DNA of 8,717 nt from contig JAJFIM010000052.1 in NCBI GenBank assembly GCA_021774995.1, forward strand, positions 1 to 8,717. The letters are read 5' to 3'. The translations under genes and the position numbers were made by a program. Positions 6,843 to 8,717 of this stretch are shown in pieces (the stretch's first letter is position 1; every line of letters begins with the position of its first letter). Under the pieces are notes generated by a model, which did not search any database, was not told the origin of the DNA, and saw nothing but the letters and a program-made list of their open reading frames with translations. Source of the stretch: Alphaproteobacteria bacterium (GTDB lineage Bacteria; Pseudomonadota; Alphaproteobacteria; SMXP01).

Positions 6843-6858
6843 GATAACAAAATGCATA
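6831..6858. repeat. Paired AATGCATA repeats over the marR promoter
   Basis: AATGCATA occurs at 6831-6838 and 6851-6858, exactly 20 bases apart (about two helical turns), each with a palindromic ATGCAT core. The first copy touches the marR -10 and the second covers the expected transcription start. This could be an autoregulatory site or a site for another factor. It is unlike the 6754-6771 palindrome, so one protein binding both is not obvious. Confidence 0.4.
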
Positions 6859-6877
6859 TACTAATCCTGGAGCGGAA

Positions 6878-7393
6878 ATGAGTGGTAAAACTGACGGGCG
6901 TGTGCGGCGCTCTAATTCCGTCCAAGCGGCGGGGGAACCATCCCCAAAAGATCTCAAACTGGCGACTTTTTTTCCCTACCGTTTGGCCGTTCTCAGTTTT
7001 GATGTCTCTCAAACCATCTCGCAACTTTACGCCGACCGCTTTAACCTCACCCGGCAGGAATGGCGCGTGCTTGCCGCTTTAGGCGAGAACAAACATATGT
7101 CGGCGGCCGCCATCGCTGAATATTCCACCCTTGAGAAAATGCAGGTCAGCCGCGCCGTTTCCAAATTGCTGAAAGCGGGGCTTATCGCGCGCGAAGAAAA
7201 CATCCGCGACCGCCGCTCTCATAGCCTGCGTTTGTCGGACAAAGGCGTTGCGATCTACCGAAAAATTGTGCCCCTCGTTCTGGCGCGGGAAAAATTTATC
7301 CTGTCCGCTTTGAGTGAACGGGAACGCAAGGAGATGGATAGCATCTTCGCCAAGCTGGTTAATAAGACGCGCGAAATGCGAAAAATGGGGTGA
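6878..7393 (+). CDS. MarR-family transcriptional regulator
   Basis: A 171-residue winged-helix DNA-binding protein, presumed dimeric and ligand-responsive. After a polar N-terminal tail (1-25), a dimerisation helix runs from about 30. LTRQEWRVLAALGE (57-70) begins the MarR core. The helix-turn-helix is MSAAAIAEYSTLEKMQVSRA (74-93) with KLLKAGLI after it. The wing carries the family hallmark DRRSHSLRLSDKG (111-123), with Asp111 and Arg112/Arg113 in the usual place. The C-terminal helices (about 124-171) complete the dimer interface. The start ATG 6878 has GGAG five bases upstream. Divergent placement next to the VOC-monooxygenase-DUF2783 genes, with a palindrome over their promoter, suggests it represses them and is released by an aromatic ligand. 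Ligand and sign of control are not visible in the sequence. Confidence 0.93.
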   Translation: MSGKTDGRVRRSNSVQAAGEPSPKDLKLATFFPYRLAVLSFDVSQTISQLYADRFNLTRQEWRVLAALGENKHMSAAAIAEYSTLEKMQVSRAVSKLLKAGLIAREENIRDRRSHSLRLSDKGVAIYRKIVPLVLAREKFILSALSERERKEMDSIFAKLVNKTREMRKMG

Positions 7394-7455
7394 CGCATGG
7401 TCTGCATCACCGAGCCGGCCTAAAGCTGAATGAAGCGGTCTAGGTGATCCGCGAA

Positions 7456-7478
7456 GGCGCTGCGCCATAGTTTTTCTT
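7456..7478 (+). terminator. Weak terminator-like hairpin after marR
   Basis: GGCGC (7456-7460) and GCGCC (7462-7466) form a short stem whose real loop must be three bases. TTTTTCTT follows after four bases (7471-7478). The stem is short and the T tract offset, so it may end the marR message only partly. It leaves open some read-through into scoAB, which is on the same strand. Confidence 0.25.
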
Positions 7479-7494
7479 GACCTCACCCCGAAAA

Positions 7495-7508
7495 ATGGTC
7501 CAGACCAT
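7495..7508. promoter_or_regulatory. Palindrome upstream of scoA, possible operator
   Basis: ATGGTC-CA-GACCAT is a perfect 6-base-arm palindrome located 56 bases before the scoA ATG. TTGACC at 7477-7482 could be a -35, placing the palindrome across the -10 region, although no good -10 is readable. TGGT...ACCA half-sites are seen in operators of GntR and other families; I cannot name the factor. The remainder of 7394-7563 shows no gene. Confidence 0.35.
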
Positions 7509-7563
7509 GAAAGGGGCCGCAAGGGGATTAATCTTGGCTTGAAACTCCATGGAGACGGGAAAA

Positions 7564-8286
7564 ATGGCGCATAAAATCTATGGGGATGCGGCGCGCGCTC
7601 TTGAGGGCTTGCTATTTGACGGTATGACGGTGATGTCGGGCGGGTTTGGCTTGTGCGGGATACCCGAAAACCTGATTCTGGCGTTGCGGGATTCGGGCGT
7701 CAAGGATCTGACCGTGATCTCCAACAATGCCGGGGTCGATGGCTTCGGATTGGGGCTTCTTCTGGAAACACGCCAGATCAAAAAAATGGTGTCGTCATAT
7801 GTCGGCGAGAACAAAGAGTTTGAGCGGCAATATCTGGCGGGCGAGCTGGAGTTGGAATTCAATCCGCAAGGCACGCTGGCGGAGCGCATTCGCGCAGGCG
7901 GCGCAGGCATTCCAGCCTTTTACACCAAGACCGGCGTGGGGACGCTGATTGCGCAAGGCAAGGAGCTGAAAGACTTTAACGGCGAAACTTTTGTCATGGA
8001 GACGGGTCTTGTGGCGGATTTGAGCCTGGTCAAAGCGTGGCGGGCGGACCCGGAAGGCAATCTTGTTTATCGCAAGACGGCGCGCAATTTTAACCCCATG
8101 ATGGCAAGCGCGGGCAAGGCGACCGTGGTGGAAGTGGAAGAGATCGTCGCCTTGGGGGATCTTAATCCCAATCACATTCATACGCCGGGCATTTACGTTC
8201 AACGGTTGATTGAGGGCAGCCACGAAAAGCGGATCGAGCAGCGCACCATTCGCGCGCGCGCCGCAGCATCGGGGGGAGAGGCGTAA
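7564..8286 (+). CDS. scoA: Succinyl-CoA:3-ketoacid CoA-transferase, subunit A
   Basis: A 240-residue subunit that pairs with ScoB to move CoA from succinyl-CoA to acetoacetate in the cytosol, giving acetoacetyl-CoA for thiolysis. The CoA-transferase signature near the N-terminus is DGMTVMSGGFGLCGIPENLI (19-38), with the glycine-rich GGFGLCG. The stretch GVDGFGLGLLLETRQIKKM followed by SSYVGENKEFERQYLAGEL is typical of ScoA rather than of PcaI (3-oxoadipate transferase). So acetoacetate is the likelier acceptor; this is from recalled family sequences. TARNFNP and TPGIYVQRL near the C-terminus also fit. The start ATG 7564 has GGAG nine bases upstream; an in-frame ATG at 7549 lies before that site and would add five residues. 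Its stop overlaps the scoB start (TAATG), so the subunits are translationally coupled. It sits 170 bases downstream of marR on the same strand, probably with its own promoter. Confidence 0.94.
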   Translation: MAHKIYGDAARALEGLLFDGMTVMSGGFGLCGIPENLILALRDSGVKDLTVISNNAGVDGFGLGLLLETRQIKKMVSSYVGENKEFERQYLAGELELEFNPQGTLAERIRAGGAGIPAFYTKTGVGTLIAQGKELKDFNGETFVMETGLVADLSLVKAWRADPEGNLVYRKTARNFNPMMASAGKATVVEVEEIVALGDLNPNHIHTPGIYVQRLIEGSHEKRIEQRTIRARAAASGGEA

Positions 8287-8717
8287 TGGCTTGGGATAGA
8301 AACGACATGGCGGCGCGGGCCGCGCGAGAATTGCAAGACGGTTTTTACGTCAATCTCGGGATCGGCATCCCGACGCTGGTGGCGAACTACATCCCCGAAG
8401 ACGTGCATGTGACCCTGCAATCGGAAAACGGCATGCTCGGCATGGGGCCATTTCCGTATGAAGATGAAATTGACGCCGATCTCATCAATGCGGGCAAACA
8501 AACCATCACTGAATTGCCCTCCAGCTCTTTCTTTTCAAGCGCCGACAGCTTCGCCATGATCCGGGGCGGGCATATTGACCTGTCGATTCTGGGCGCCATG
8601 GAAGTGGCGGGCAATGGGGATCTGGCCAATTGGATGATCCCCGGTAAAATGGTAAAAGGAATGGGCGGCGCCATGGACCTTGTGGCGGGCGTTAAACGCG
8701 TTGTGGTCATCATGGAT
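8286..8717 (+). CDS. scoB: Succinyl-CoA:3-ketoacid CoA-transferase, subunit B (5' part, cut by window edge)
   Basis: The frame is open from ATG 8286-8288 to the last base, giving the first 144 residues of a protein usually a little over 200 long. It begins MAWDRNDMAARAARELQDG. NLGIGIPTLVANYIP (23-37) is followed by LQSENGMLGMGP (44-55). Glu47 in SENG is the catalytic carboxylate that forms the glutamyl-CoA thioester in this family, so the active site lies in this subunit. IRGGHIDLSILGAMEV and NWMIPGKMVKGMGGAMDLV follow as expected. The gene starts one base inside the scoA stop (TAATG), with a purine-rich GGGGAGAG ending about five bases before the ATG. The tight coupling fits 1:1 subunit synthesis. 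The truncation is only the end of the window; no frameshift is seen. Confidence 0.94.
   Translation, partial: MAWDRNDMAARAARELQDGFYVNLGIGIPTLVANYIPEDVHVTLQSENGMLGMGPFPYEDEIDADLINAGKQTITELPSSSFFSSADSFAMIRGGHIDLSILGAMEVAGNGDLANWMIPGKMVKGMGGAMDLVAGVKRVVVIMD

Noticed and set aside
7079..7522. 147-codon leftward open frame opposite marR
   Set aside because: It mirrors the helix-turn-helix coding region of a convincing MarR gene and has no family features of its own.

Overview
The window looks like ordinary chromosome from a bacterium, most likely an alphaproteobacterium. The ScoA/ScoB pair, the MhpA-like flavoprotein with its DUF2783 partner, and the fairly GC-rich codon use all fit that. This assignment is inference from remembered protein families; no rRNA, tRNA or other taxonomic marker is present. 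I see no CRISPR array, insertion sequence, phage gene or origin. No gene-free stretch exceeds 300 bases; the longest are 4291-4510, 7394-7563, 6715-6877 and 2080-2233.

Left part (1-4108): the 3' end of a class II purine nucleoside phosphorylase runs rightward into a convergent NAD-type malic enzyme (maeA). Divergent from maeA is a 614-residue protein of unknown function. It has an N-terminal run of beta-solenoid-like repeats and two C-terminal membrane helices. A GC hairpin followed by a T tract ends that gene.

Middle part (4096-6877): a leftward catabolic unit reads VOC-family metalloprotein, then FAD-dependent aromatic-ring monooxygenase (MhpA-like), then a 64-residue DUF2783 protein. A rightward MarR-family regulator diverges from it. 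The AT-rich gap between them holds a perfect -35 box (TTGACA) facing the catabolic unit and an 18-bp palindrome beside it. It also holds a separate promoter for marR with two AATGCATA repeats exactly 20 bp apart. The simplest reading is a MarR repressor that controls hydroxylation of a phenolic substrate and its own synthesis, released by the substrate or an intermediate.

Right part (7564-8717): scoA and the first 144 codons of scoB are coupled by a TAATG stop/start overlap. They encode the two subunits of succinyl-CoA:3-ketoacid CoA-transferase, which activates acetoacetate. Some aromatic pathways end in acetoacetate, so the pair may be functionally linked to the catabolic unit, but the window contains no ring-fission product hydrolase that would prove it.

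The least understood items are the solenoid-plus-membrane protein, the monooxygenase/VOC/DUF2783 trio with tandem hairpins before the small gene, and the regulatory region around marR.
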